From positions 1 through 64,000 of IMG/VR virus record IMGVR_UViG_3300028400_000004: DNA of 64,000 bases; one strand, 5' to 3'. Both the position numbers and the translations under genes were made by a program. This document shows positions 33,201-41,258 of this stretch, one piece after another (positions within the stretch are counted from its first letter, which is position 1; each line of letters begins with the position of its first letter). Source of the DNA: a virus. The notes under the pieces were generated by a model that was not told the origin of the DNA, did no database searches, and saw only the letters and a program-made list of their open reading frames with translations.

Positions 33201-36200
33201 GGTGCGGTTGCTTCCGCTATTTTAACTGTTACTAATCCTATTGTGTCTGGATTAACAGCTACAATAATACAAAATAGGGTTAAATTATCATGGGGAACTT
33301 CACCCGGCACATGGCCTATTGATAGACACGAAATAGTTATAGATGGAGATGAAGCGAACAAAATAAAAATAAATGGCAATAATAATGCCTATTGGCTAAA
33401 TGACTTATCATTAGGAACACATACTGTTATTGTTAGGGTTGTATCCATTGTTGGCGCATCCCATGAGCAATCAACAACTTTTGACATTATAGACCGGCCT
33501 GTAGGTACAGTAGATGATAGTGGTGTCTTTGTTAGAAATTGGGAAACAGATGCACAAATAAATGAATTACAAAGTACTACTTATACCTTATTAGCAAAAA
33601 GCAATTTAGGTCGTAATGGCGGTAATTGTTTAGATATTACTCCAGATAGTTCAGGCAAACATTCACATTATACATCCACATGGGCAACTTCTTTATTACC
33701 TGATAAAGTACAAACTGCGTTATTAGCAAAACGAGTAAGGTTTCAATCTTACATAAAATCAAAAGATGGAACAACCCCTCCGAGTGCTGGAAATATTATT
33801 TACTGGGATGCTAATTTTAATGATGACATAATGACAACGGGGAATCAAGAACATAGTGGTAATGGTTACCCATTTTTTAGTGAAATTATTTATGATGCCA
33901 CCGATCCAGATAATTATATTGTTAGACCCGGAGATGTTTTAAGAGTACAAGCAGAATTAAAGGTTGACAGTGTTGCTCAAGCTGCTGGAGTGAATTCTCG
34001 TCTATTTGTATATATTGTAGGGAAAAATAAAAATGATAATACAACACTATGGTTAGATTCAGTAAGCATTTCTTCCAATTCTACTACTTATCAATTATTA
34101 GATACAGAATTTGTAATAGCTAATGATGTAGCGATAAATGATTATACAATATATAAAGTAGGTATAGATGTTTATCACTTTCCTTCATCAATAACTGATG
34201 GAATAGCCTATGCTAGAAACATAAAAGCCACAATACATGGAAAAGCATTTTCAATATCAACACAAAATTCAGTTATAACAGACGATTGGATTAATATAGG
34301 TGCTATAGTTAAAATTCCTTCATATGCAACAAATATCCGATATGGTGTAGCTCCTTCGCATGATCGCGCAGATGGAAATGGATGTTTATTGGATGACTTT
34401 TCCATATTCCCAGTACCTGACAAAATAGATTCAAATAATATTGAACAATGGATTTCAAAGGCTGCAATTGGCGATGCGTACATTAATAGTTTAATTGCAG
34501 ATAAGATTAAAAGCGGAACAATATCATCAGAAGTTATTTATGTAGGCGATCAATCTATACAAATAGATGGGGCAAATAATTGGATTTTAATAAAAGACAA
34601 ACAGGGGACTCCTAAAAGCAGGGTAGTATTAGGTAAAACGGGACCTAATGCTACCGATTATGGTATTACAATATATGATGAAAATGGTAATGTATTATTA
34701 GGAACAAACAGATCTTTTGATAGTAGTTTAGTTGATGCTTTAAGTACGCAAAATGCACCGAAAGAAGCCGGAGCCACCGCTACTGACCCAGCAAACATGG
34801 TCCGCAACGGCTCTCTGATAGCAGACAATGACAACTTCTCGACTTGGGGCTATGATTCTGACGACGGCGATCAGACGAAAGGCTGCGTGTACCAGGTCGG
34901 GAAATACTGGAAATATTCGGATCAGTACATCCCCGTTGATCTCAACAAGGCTTATGAGCTTTCTGCCAGCTTCCGCACCTTGCTTCCTAACACAACGCTG
35001 TATGCGGGTTTTTCGTGCTACGACAAGAACAAGAAAAACATTTTGTTCCGGCATTGTTGGCGTTACGCCGGGCGCGACACGACCCTATATGCAGCCGCGA
35101 ATGTAGGCGACACGGCGGTTCAGATTGTGCCGCCGCCTACCGCGTGGGACGCGCCTGGAAATTCATACATTGTTTTCGCAGTACAACCCGACTATTCGGA
35201 CCTGCCAAATTTCAACGACTACAAGATCACAAACATAGACACGTCCACGGAAGCAAGCGGGTATTGGATCATCACGTTGGATACCGCGCTGACCGACAGC
35301 TACGCGGCCGGGACCAGTGTCGGCAACGTGCGCGGCGGCAATACATGGCAGTATGCTCTACTTGCGAATCAAGTCGTCGGCACTTCATGGGTCCGTAAGC
35401 AGGCCAAAATAGCAGGCGTCAATGATCCTACCTCGCCGGCAGGATATACGCAGTTTCGCCGTGGGACAGCGTACATCAAGTTCATGGTGTACACGAATGT
35501 AAACCAAACCGACACAACGAAAGTCGATGACGTGCTGCTCTTACCCTTGCCAGACGAGCAAAATCTGGATGCGCTGAATCTGTCAAACGCGCCGCGCGAG
35601 GCCGGAGCAGACAACACCGGCAACCGCATCTACGGCACCGGCGGACTGCTGCCGAATTGGAATCTTGACATCATCGATGGCGAAGGCAAGCCCGCTGGTA
35701 TTCAGCCTGTTGAAGGCGTCTCGGACCGAAACGGCATCGCCGCGACGGCGGACGGGCTGAAGATTCAGCACCCGTCGGATTGGAATGTTGCTTATGGCTT
35801 CCCGGCAATACCGATTGATGACAAGCAGCGATACCGCGTTGTCATCACGCACCGGAGCGGGCAGTCCACGACGACGGGGCTGTATTTGAGGTTCAACGAG
35901 CTCAACACGGCGTTGCCGCAGGGGCAGACTCACGTAACCGCCCGCACGAGCTTCAAAGACCTACTCGCCAATGGCCCGATGCCCGGCCCCGCCTGGGTCA
36001 CAGATGAGTATAACTACACCCCAACACTGGGGACGAAATTCGCTTCGTTCTCAATGTATCACTGGGGCAACGCCGTCTCGTTTGAGTACGAAATCGATCG
36101 CGTGCAAATCATCCCGATAGCAAAGACGGCAAGTGACATTGACTACAGCGATGGCACGAACGTTGATTCGTTGAAACCGAAAGAGCCGAACGCGGATACG

Positions 36201-37127
36201 ACAAAAGGCGCCATCGAATCCGTAGTCACCATCAACGACCAGGGGGCGATCCAAAATGCTTCATGGGACACCGGAACGAAGAAAATCAAGATCGACTTCG
36301 CTAATCAGCGGATTGCTATTGGCGATGATGTTTACAGAAGTAGTATTCCTCACGTCCTGCAAGAATACAACGGTGGTCAACCAAGGTTTGAAGTTTCAAA
36401 TGGAGATCAATCTTACATAAGATTCGATTCAATTAATAATTTATTAGAAATAGGTCCAGAAATAAAAACAAAAGGACTATATGGGTATTTTAATAAAAAT
36501 CCTGTATATAGATCGTTATTAATAGACACAATAGCTTCCTATGTAATTTCATCTATTACCAAAGACTACGGTAAAGGTGGACTAATAATCAATCCTTATG
36601 GATTCTTATATAGGTTTATGCCTTTCAATAAAAATGGAGATTTTTCTACATACAATATCAGGCGCTATTATTTTACTATAGATACGGATTCAAACATTAA
36701 TTACAATTTAAATTTTTATTTTGGAAGGAACACAGATGATAGCAGTTACGTTTTTCCAACAAATCCTTATATAGATATAAAAATAAGTTTAAGTTATAAT
36801 AATATATCTATAAGTTTTTTTACTGAAAACGGGGAAACTATAAGAAGTACATCTACATCCTTTGGTAGTGGTAATGATAATATTGAAATAGTTATATATT
36901 CTTACTTATCAACATCAGGATTAATAACAGAATACACAACTACCGTCGATATATATGCTTACGGATTGAAAATCTTTGGAGGAAGTATTGCAACCTCGTA
37001 TAGTCCACTACTTCCAGAATTTTTTATGATAAAAAGTACAGATTCAACTTATAACATAATTTTATATGAGTTTAATTACACAGAATACTATAAAGATATG
37101 CCTACTGATTACATAGTATTGATATAA
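30276..37127 (+). CDS. Central tail tip / host specificity protein (gpJ/TipJ-like)
   Basis: 2283 aa. The N-terminus (VLIYNNPLEKVTDTVIYCKP) resembles the gpI-like start of TipJ proteins, followed by a hydrophobic segment (residues about 78-115) and the hub region (EPKEGLRIPKIFGNVHFTPP). FN3-like repeats are near residues 895-1070 (NLQIENFDDKIKLSWDKHER). A gpJ-type stem follows near 1400-1480 (AIGDAYINSLIADKIKSGTI), then beta-sandwich modules and a C-terminal receptor-binding tip. Bases 34750-36340 are strikingly GC-rich compared with both flanks, and the module linkers NAPKEAGATATD and NAPREAGADNTG repeat. This looks like an imported receptor-binding cassette. Confidence 0.9.
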   Translation: MRKNTKVLIYNNPLEKVTDTVIYCKPGFCINDLNINKDNYIFYVNGKPCDFDYKLKAEDILSIYVLPKDTNNTYVRQGIKLAAVLAVASLTQNWVAGWKMAALLSTNLIANYLLPDLPLDETTPEELLSGTLTEPKEGLRIPKIFGNVHFTPPMAARPHLNPGSGNDASIVYCVALGYGPLDLVGTSTSLQLSGTRTTPHTINDIPDGSITLGGTDIKQAKGVEIEIGDPNTFSIYDELVYDQVVNFSYTRTNGVEDNWTPDNVEHIQTMGVAGKNITINIHFPSGLYTKGGDNKVNKRFQDIVEFQIQYKKSTDTTWTSFNLPSKFLDYSYPDSTKGWIYGGKTKPFWVKINLELPTEDIYDIKLVRIRTHTGDSEVVRATFVWETLVITKSGQPIKQLYSPKVDSGEEPIWMAIKVKGKDRIKSAYDLKVNLGGYCFNGATKVRTQSPALAALEILTTSVNKNRVDPSKIDINSFTSWDSWCSSVGYTFNTAYYKDETLKSVLDDASRAGLGRVIITDQGFRAVYDAGAANATPTQIFTPRNSWNFSATQSADKIPDAVKLMYLNEDTATQDSVIVYNTGYDESTAFDITDYSFRGITTHDHAASIASFLLNTANLRPTTYKFITTIEALRSIVGDKVKLQHDSIAVGYGSGRVIETTTSAGNITAVRLDERIVLGGATSGDNSILFRASDGVVYISQIQEFNVETDTFTLSNPISDTVNLLDAIATVGKTSQETIDLVISDIEYSNDFSATITGFDAAPEVHNHTGRIPPYTPPAYLPPNIEQLTPPTPSIVSAFASIEDSDVLPDGTPLAELKALFKSADNSVPVEKIEVQVWADSSVDSQAQPITYVIDPWEGLSVKVNFDDNIYLRARSVSPYGKTSDWTDLQTITPTWTWPPGAVTNLQIENFDDKIKLSWDKHERPSVKEYEIRRGTSWSTATVLGRTTDTFFIDYAQGVGNTTYLVAPIDSTTNEVGAVASAILTVTNPIVSGLTATIIQNRVKLSWGTSPGTWPIDRHEIVIDGDEANKIKINGNNNAYWLNDLSLGTHTVIVRVVSIVGASHEQSTTFDIIDRPVGTVDDSGVFVRNWETDAQINELQSTTYTLLAKSNLGRNGGNCLDITPDSSGKHSHYTSTWATSLLPDKVQTALLAKRVRFQSYIKSKDGTTPPSAGNIIYWDANFNDDIMTTGNQEHSGNGYPFFSEIIYDATDPDNYIVRPGDVLRVQAELKVDSVAQAAGVNSRLFVYIVGKNKNDNTTLWLDSVSISSNSTTYQLLDTEFVIANDVAINDYTIYKVGIDVYHFPSSITDGIAYARNIKATIHGKAFSISTQNSVITDDWINIGAIVKIPSYATNIRYGVAPSHDRADGNGCLLDDFSIFPVPDKIDSNNIEQWISKAAIGDAYINSLIADKIKSGTISSEVIYVGDQSIQIDGANNWILIKDKQGTPKSRVVLGKTGPNATDYGITIYDENGNVLLGTNRSFDSSLVDALSTQNAPKEAGATATDPANMVRNGSLIADNDNFSTWGYDSDDGDQTKGCVYQVGKYWKYSDQYIPVDLNKAYELSASFRTLLPNTTLYAGFSCYDKNKKNILFRHCWRYAGRDTTLYAAANVGDTAVQIVPPPTAWDAPGNSYIVFAVQPDYSDLPNFNDYKITNIDTSTEASGYWIITLDTALTDSYAAGTSVGNVRGGNTWQYALLANQVVGTSWVRKQAKIAGVNDPTSPAGYTQFRRGTAYIKFMVYTNVNQTDTTKVDDVLLLPLPDEQNLDALNLSNAPREAGADNTGNRIYGTGGLLPNWNLDIIDGEGKPAGIQPVEGVSDRNGIAATADGLKIQHPSDWNVAYGFPAIPIDDKQRYRVVITHRSGQSTTTGLYLRFNELNTALPQGQTHVTARTSFKDLLANGPMPGPAWVTDEYNYTPTLGTKFASFSMYHWGNAVSFEYEIDRVQIIPIAKTASDIDYSDGTNVDSLKPKEPNADTTKGAIESVVTINDQGAIQNASWDTGTKKIKIDFANQRIAIGDDVYRSSIPHVLQEYNGGQPRFEVSNGDQSYIRFDSINNLLEIGPEIKTKGLYGYFNKNPVYRSLLIDTIASYVISSITKDYGKGGLIINPYGFLYRFMPFNKNGDFSTYNIRRYYFTIDTDSNINYNLNFYFGRNTDDSSYVFPTNPYIDIKISLSYNNISISFFTENGETIRSTSTSFGSGNDNIEIVIYSYLSTSGLITEYTTTVDIYAYGLKIFGGSIATSYSPLLPEFFMIKSTDSTYNIILYEFNYTEYYKDMPTDYIVLI

Positions 37128-37157
37128 AGATAAAGTTATAACTATGAATATATTTTA

Positions 37158-37382
37158 TCACAAAAATAAACGAATACCACAATCAGGGTAGTCAGCGCTC
37201 TCTGCCAACAACTCTATCGTAAAAAGTTCGCGTTCTTTTTTAAATCCAATTTTATTTTTATCAAGAAAACTTCTTAATTTGTTATATGCTTCTGTAGGAT
37301 CATTAGCAACTACATAAGCAACTCCATTAATATTAGATTGTCTCATTCCACGACATTTTACTAAACATAGTTTATTGCTCAT
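37158..37382 (-). CDS. Hypothetical protein, 74 aa
   Basis: It starts MSNKLCLVKCRGMRQSNING and includes NGVAYVVANDPTEAYNKLRS, the strand-then-helix layout of small phage proteins that follow a V-A-x-D-P-x-x-A-Y pattern. No function is known. It is convergent with the tail-tip gene, with 30 bases between stops, and overlaps its upstream neighbour by 11 bases. Confidence 0.55.
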   Translation of the reverse strand: MSNKLCLVKCRGMRQSNINGVAYVVANDPTEAYNKLRSFLDKNKIGFKKERELFTIELLAESADYPDCGIRLFL

Positions 37383-37668
37383 TTTTCAAACCCTCTTTAT
37401 ACAAAGAATATTTATACCCATAACCCAGTAAAGCAAAAAATTCATCTACATTTATTTCGTTATACCAATCCTTCCATCTGCTAATATATATCTTAGGATT
37501 TTGGTTTGTTACAATATCCATCAAATGTAATAAAACATTTTCATCTAATTTTTCATTACTGAATGAAATTAGCCTTTGTAATTCTTCTAATTGCTCACCG
37601 TTTTCATCAAAAAATAATGCGTTTCTATTAGTGAATATCCAAATACTTTGTATTTTTACATTTTTCAT
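37372..37668 (-). CDS. Hypothetical protein, 98 aa
   Basis: Start 37668 (MKNVKIQSIWIFTNRNALFF) is chosen because GGAG lies 8 bases upstream; a farther in-frame codon lacks a site. A soluble alpha/beta protein, not recognised. Confidence 0.5.
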   Translation of the reverse strand: MKNVKIQSIWIFTNRNALFFDENGEQLEELQRLISFSNEKLDENVLLHLMDIVTNQNPKIYISRWKDWYNEINVDEFFALLGYGYKYSLYKEGLKNEQ

Positions 37669-37719
37669 CACAAAATCTCCATATAATTGTAAAGCCAAAC
37701 AAACCCATATCGCTTATTG

Positions 37720-38082
37720 TTATGTATGGTACTGTTTTAATGTAACCTCCGCCGCAGTTAATTTTGCTTTTGCTTCTTCTAATCGACGTTCACAATGTTT
37801 AGTATAACACTTCATTCTAGCAACAAGACTCTCAACAGCCTCCTTTTCAGTAGGCCACGCAAATCGCTTTTTCGCATCATTTCTAATAAAATGCATAGGG
37901 CAGTAAGGCCCTCTAGCTACCCAATAACCTTTTTTTGTGTATTTAACAGCATAATATTTTGTTATTTGCACAGAAACTCTATATCCAGAAACGTTCCCAT
38001 ACTCATCCAATGTACCAAATAAATAAGATTCGGCTCTATATAATATTTTAGCATTTTTTGGGATGTAGTCTTTGAAAATCAT
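37720..38082 (-). CDS. Conserved hypothetical phage protein, 120 aa
   Basis: The protein contains RFAWPTEKEAVESLVARMKC and a C-terminal coiled helix (HCERRLEEAKAKLTAAEVTL), an F-x-x-PTxxEAxxSxxxRxxxQ layout I associate with small phage proteins of unknown function. There is no Shine-Dalgarno before the ATG; the start lies about 25 bases after the structured RNA at 38100-38262, which may act as its leader. Confidence 0.55.
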   Translation of the reverse strand: MIFKDYIPKNAKILYRAESYLFGTLDEYGNVSGYRVSVQITKYYAVKYTKKGYWVARGPYCPMHFIRNDAKKRFAWPTEKEAVESLVARMKCYTKHCERRLEEAKAKLTAAEVTLKQYHT

Positions 38083-38099
38083 TTTTTAGTCAAACAATT

Positions 38100-38262
38100 T
38101 GTAAATATAGGCGGCGATCCACAGACTGGTCGGTCGCTACTCCGGCTACGTAGTACAGTTGGCCGACTGTACAAGGAGCATCGAGCTTCGCCTTGCTCAA
38201 GGACTACACACCCTAGCGTGTCTGCGATTTTCCACGCCGCAGCCAGCTTCACGCCATTACAC
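38100..38262 (-). ncRNA. Structured RNA of about 160 nt (new candidate)
   Basis: A GC-richer island in AT-rich DNA behind a strong minus-strand promoter. On the minus strand the ends pair GCGGCG with CGCCGC; after an internal loop CGCAGAC pairs with GUCUGUG; then CGCUA with UAGCG. Inside are hairpins GUACAGU-CGGCCA-ACUGUAC and GAGC-AAGGCGAA-GCUC. No coding frame of note. It resembles no RNA family I can name; a long closing helix with a side bubble could recall 6S-like or leader RNAs. It may be a separate RNA or the 5' leader of the 120-aa gene. Confidence 0.6.
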
Positions 38263-38267
38263 TAACT

Positions 38268-38296
38268 ATTATACAATTCAAGTTTCTATAAGTCAA
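38268..38296 (-). promoter_or_regulatory. Strong sigma70 promoter for the structured RNA
   Basis: Minus strand TTGACT (38291-38296), 17 bases, TATAAT (38268-38273), placing the start near 38261. Confidence 0.75.
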
Positions 38297-38354
38297 CCCC
38301 AGAACATGGCTCCTTAAAACAAATTAATAATACCTAAATATTACTTTTTTAATT

Positions 38355-38666
38355 TTATATCCTGCATCCACAATGTTTACATAATTTATGCACTTTAGCA
38401 CAATCATCACATAAAATATCAACGTTAGTATTCCCAAATAATAACTCTTTACCGCACGCAGCACATTCTGTTTCTGTGACGGCACTGCCTCCAGCCAGTG
38501 GTCCATAATAGCATAATACACATAAGTTTTTAGACTTTCTTATGTTCTTATCAGGATCATTTTTTAGTTTATCAGCAAACTCTATATAATTTCTAATTCT
38601 GCTTCTAGTGGTGTTAGTCCACAACTCAATATTACCTTTATTGAACTTTTTTCTAGGAACTTTCAT
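38355..38666 (-). CDS. Zinc-ribbon protein, 103 aa
   Basis: A basic N-terminus (MKVPRKKFNKGNIELWTNTT) with RSRIRNYIEF is followed by Cys pairs CVLC, CAAC, CDDC and CKHC, enough for two zinc ribbons. Phage proteins with this layout are known, function unknown; nucleic-acid binding is likely. It lies near the end of the minus operon that starts at 40826. Confidence 0.65.
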   Translation of the reverse strand: MKVPRKKFNKGNIELWTNTTRSRIRNYIEFADKLKNDPDKNIRKSKNLCVLCYYGPLAGGSAVTETECAACGKELLFGNTNVDILCDDCAKVHKLCKHCGCRI

Positions 38667-38689
38667 AAAAATTACCTATTATAAATATT

Positions 38690-38851
38690 TTATACAATTT
38701 CCCAAGCGCCTGTTGTTTTATAAATTAATACTGGTTCGTTAGACTTTCTTGCCCTTTTATGTCTTAACCTTTTTAGAAGTCTTTTATCATTTATTAATGC
38801 CTTTTTAGGCTTACGCATTGCACAAGATTTCTGCCAGCTTTTCTTTTTCAT
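38690..38851 (-). CDS. Small highly basic protein, 53 aa
   Basis: An ATG frame in the gap between two operon genes: MKKKSWQKSCAMRKPKKALI then a Lys/Arg-rich stretch and LIYKTTGAWEIV. AGGT precedes the start. It is in the same direction and density as its neighbours. Possible RNA- or DNA-binding peptide; no family. Confidence 0.5.
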   Translation of the reverse strand: MKKKSWQKSCAMRKPKKALINDKRLLKRLRHKRARKSNEPVLIYKTTGAWEIV

Positions 38852-38853
38852 AA

Positions 38854-39093
38854 TTAATACCTATTAAATTTTAGTTTATATATTCTTGATATATTCTTTA
38901 TTTTATTACGTTTATTCCTAAATACCAAACATTCTCTTTCCTCATACTTAGACTTCCTAGTATTTACCATTACTAATTTTTTGAACTCTCTATAATCACG
39001 CTTACCCTGCCAGAAATATTTAATATGTTTTTTCCTGTGTGATCTAATTAAATCGTAAAACCTACTTCCAAATACATTTTTAGTATCAAACAC
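38854..39093 (-). CDS. Basic hypothetical protein, 79 aa, duplicated
   Basis: The first 50 residues (MFDTKNVFGSRFYDLIRSHR, then KKHIKYFWQGKRDYREFKKL) are paralogous to the 58-aa protein just upstream. Both genes share the leader GTTTGTGAGG. Very basic, so nucleic-acid binding is plausible. Function unknown. Confidence 0.55.
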   Translation of the reverse strand: MFDTKNVFGSRFYDLIRSHRKKHIKYFWQGKRDYREFKKLVMVNTRKSKYEERECLVFRNKRNKIKNISRIYKLKFNRY

Positions 39094-39151
39094 AATTAAG
39101 CCTCACAAACATAATAATTTATAATAAATTGATATATAATTTTTACATTAC

Positions 39152-39328
39152 CTATTTCATTATATTTATTTCAAAAACTGATTTAGGTCTTCTACTATTC
39201 AAAATAAGTAACTTCTTATACTTTCTATATTCCCGCTTGACATGCCATCTATATTTAATATTACTTTTTTTATAATTATTGATTAAATTATAAAACCTAT
39301 AACCAATCATTTTATTATAGTTAAACAT
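39152..39328 (-). CDS. Basic hypothetical protein, 58 aa, paralogue of its neighbour
   Basis: MFNYNKMIGYRFYNLINNYK, then KSNIKYRWHVKREYRKYKKL aligns without gaps to the 38854-39093 product. The leader GTTTGTGAGG with ATG 9 to 10 bases on is shared. It is shorter at the C-terminus. A local tandem duplication is the simplest origin. Confidence 0.6.
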   Translation of the reverse strand: MFNYNKMIGYRFYNLINNYKKSNIKYRWHVKREYRKYKKLLILNSRRPKSVFEINIMK

Positions 39329-39337
39329 TATTAAACC

Positions 39338-39940
39338 TCACAAACATAGTAACTCATAATAACTCAATATATCTTTATAAATATTTTTAATTAAATCATT
39401 ACTTATGCTTTTCAAAGTTCTATTACAAAAGCCTATGGTACTATCCACAGGATAACCGCACATTTCCACATTTTCTATGAAATAAGAAACATATTGACCT
39501 TTATTATCAATAAACAAATGCTCATAATTTCTAATTACATAAAAATCATCAGATAATAAATCAATTGTATTGATTAATGTTGTTTTTGTAAAACTTACCT
39601 TTAATAACAAATTATATAACGATAAATAATTATCCTTTATATATGAATCAAAATTACCGTTATCTACTATTTCAAATAATCTAATAAACTTATTAGTATC
39701 TTTATTAGTAAATTTTTTGAACTCTGCAATACACTTGTAATTTCCAACTTTATTATACCAATAAATTAAACTTATTAAGTGATGCTTTATCTCATCATCG
39801 CTAATAAAAGGATTTTGTACTATAAAATCATGTAGTAATTGTATATTCTTAACAGAAAAATTTTCTTTTGCTAAACTATCTAACTCCAGTTCTACTTTTA
39901 AGAACGTGTCTGAAAAAAGTATTCCTTCTTCATATAGCAT
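39338..39940 (-). CDS. Hypothetical protein, 200 aa
   Basis: A helical AT-rich protein starting MLYEEGILFSDTFLKVELEL, with no recognised motif. It ends KDILSYYELLCL; a decayed echo of its 3' end sits at about 39104-39140, apparently carried along in the duplication of the next gene. Confidence 0.5.
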   Translation of the reverse strand: MLYEEGILFSDTFLKVELELDSLAKENFSVKNIQLLHDFIVQNPFISDDEIKHHLISLIYWYNKVGNYKCIAEFKKFTNKDTNKFIRLFEIVDNGNFDSYIKDNYLSLYNLLLKVSFTKTTLINTIDLLSDDFYVIRNYEHLFIDNKGQYVSYFIENVEMCGYPVDSTIGFCNRTLKSISNDLIKNIYKDILSYYELLCL

Positions 39941-39955
39941 AATTAAAACATCCTG

Positions 39956-40624
39956 CTATGTTAAATTTAAGTTTAGGCCATAATCATTAACAAACTTATT
40001 CACTCTTTTATATACTTTTATCCTATCGATACCTGTCTCTGTCCATAGTAATAATTTGTTAATAATACTATATAAGCAAAAATTTAAAGCATGTAAAGAA
40101 TCGCCATAGTAGCAAAAGCAGCAATGGTAAAAATCAAAGTGTTTTTCAAGTACGTTTACAACCGACTCTCCATTATTAATATTCTTAAATATCTTGTTTA
40201 ATTCCTTATTAAAAATAACCTGAACACCATTGCTCAGTTTAATTAAAAAATACTTATCATTTTTATCTGTATAAAGATAATCTACATATCCATAATAATC
40301 TATAACATCTTTTATATATAAATCAAAATCTTTAGGATTAAAAACTACAAATAAATCTATGTCTGTAAATTTTCCAAAATAAAATAACGTATATAGGCTG
40401 CTACCGCTAATAAAACAATTATTAGCATTAAGCACTTCCTTTCCATAATATCTATTTACTATCTTTATAGTTTCTTCTAATTTGCCTTTATATAAATTTT
40501 TAATGTTTAATAGTTTATCTTTATAATCATCAATCCATTTATTATAATCATAACCTCTATCAGAAATATATATTTTAAGAGGAACCAAATTACCTTTCCC
40601 GGTATAAATATTAATCATATCCAT
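39956..40624 (-). CDS. Nucleotidyltransferase-fold protein
   Basis: A 222-aa protein with CFISGSSLYTLFYFGKFTDI followed by DLFVVF. The GS(x)n DxD arrangement is the signature of the Pol-beta-type nucleotidyltransferase fold, with a third acidic candidate downstream (VQVIFNK region lacks a clear one). The C-terminal half is Cys/Phe/Tyr-rich and helical (FDFYHCCFCYYGDSLHALNF). The substrate is unknown; phage members may modify nucleotides, tRNA or proteins. Confidence 0.65.
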   Translation of the reverse strand: MDMINIYTGKGNLVPLKIYISDRGYDYNKWIDDYKDKLLNIKNLYKGKLEETIKIVNRYYGKEVLNANNCFISGSSLYTLFYFGKFTDIDLFVVFNPKDFDLYIKDVIDYYGYVDYLYTDKNDKYFLIKLSNGVQVIFNKELNKIFKNINNGESVVNVLEKHFDFYHCCFCYYGDSLHALNFCLYSIINKLLLWTETGIDRIKVYKRVNKFVNDYGLNLNLT

Positions 40625-40643
40625 TATAGCTCCTTAAACATTT

Positions 40644-40826
40644 TTACTTTAACCTGTACTTATCTCTACATCTCGCACAAACACCATCTACCAGTCTAGG
40701 GCTTTCTTTATCACAATAATCGCATACTCCAGGTTCTCCTTTAGGAATTTCTCTATTAACTCTACTAAGGTTGTCCTTCAACCAACGCTCATAATATTCA
40801 TTTGCAACGTCAATTTTGTCTGCCAT
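40644..40826 (-). CDS. DksA/TraR-like C4 zinc finger protein, 60 aa
   Basis: CDYCDKESPRLVDGVCARCR is the C-x2-C-x12-C-x2-C finger of short DksA/TraR-like phage proteins, after a helical N-terminus. Such proteins can bind the RNA polymerase secondary channel, but this one is short and the key coiled-coil tip is not evident. It is the first gene behind the consensus promoter at 40857-40886. Confidence 0.65.
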   Translation of the reverse strand: MADKIDVANEYYERWLKDNLSRVNREIPKGEPGVCDYCDKESPRLVDGVCARCRDKYRLK

Positions 40827-40856
40827 TAAAATACCTTTTTAATTTGAATTTTCCAT

Positions 40857-40886
40857 ATTATAACATGACGCAAAACATCATGTCAA
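40857..40886 (-). promoter_or_regulatory. Consensus sigma70 promoter with internal inverted repeat
   Basis: Minus strand TTGACA (40881-40886), 18 bases, TATAAT (40857-40862). An inverted repeat ACATGA...TCATGT spans the spacer between the two boxes, a likely operator. Confidence 0.8.
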
Positions 40887-40955
40887 CCTATAAAATATAC
40901 ATAAACTTAATAATAAATATAATATTATTTATATTTATTATGGAGGTACACTTTA

Positions 40956-41258
40956 ATGATAGACAAAATAAAATACATAATTGAAAACATACCAAGAGAT
41001 AAAATCCTACACTTCTCTGTAGGTATTTTATTATGTATAAATATAACAACTATATTTTCTATAGTGTTTAATCATGTCAACAAAATAACAGTTTCAATAA
41101 CCGCTTTCGTAATTACCTTTATTATACTTTATATAGATGAATATTTTATACAAGCACGTAAGCCTAACAGAAATGCAAAGGATTATAAAGATTTACTAGC
41201 AGGAACTTTGGGGGCACTGTCAATAACATCATTTGTTATTTTAATGATATTACTATGA
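40956..41258 (+). CDS. Small membrane protein, 100 aa
   Basis: It starts MIDKIKYIIENIPRDKILHF behind GGAGG. Three hydrophobic segments are visible: LHFSVGILLCINITTIFSIV, VSITAFVITFIILYI and a C-terminal SITSFVILMILL. The KxLHFxxG start is typical of small phage membrane proteins near lysis genes. Coupled by a 4-base overlap to the next gene. It may be holin-related; not certain. Confidence 0.6.
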   Translation: MIDKIKYIIENIPRDKILHFSVGILLCINITTIFSIVFNHVNKITVSITAFVITFIILYIDEYFIQARKPNRNAKDYKDLLAGTLGALSITSFVILMILL

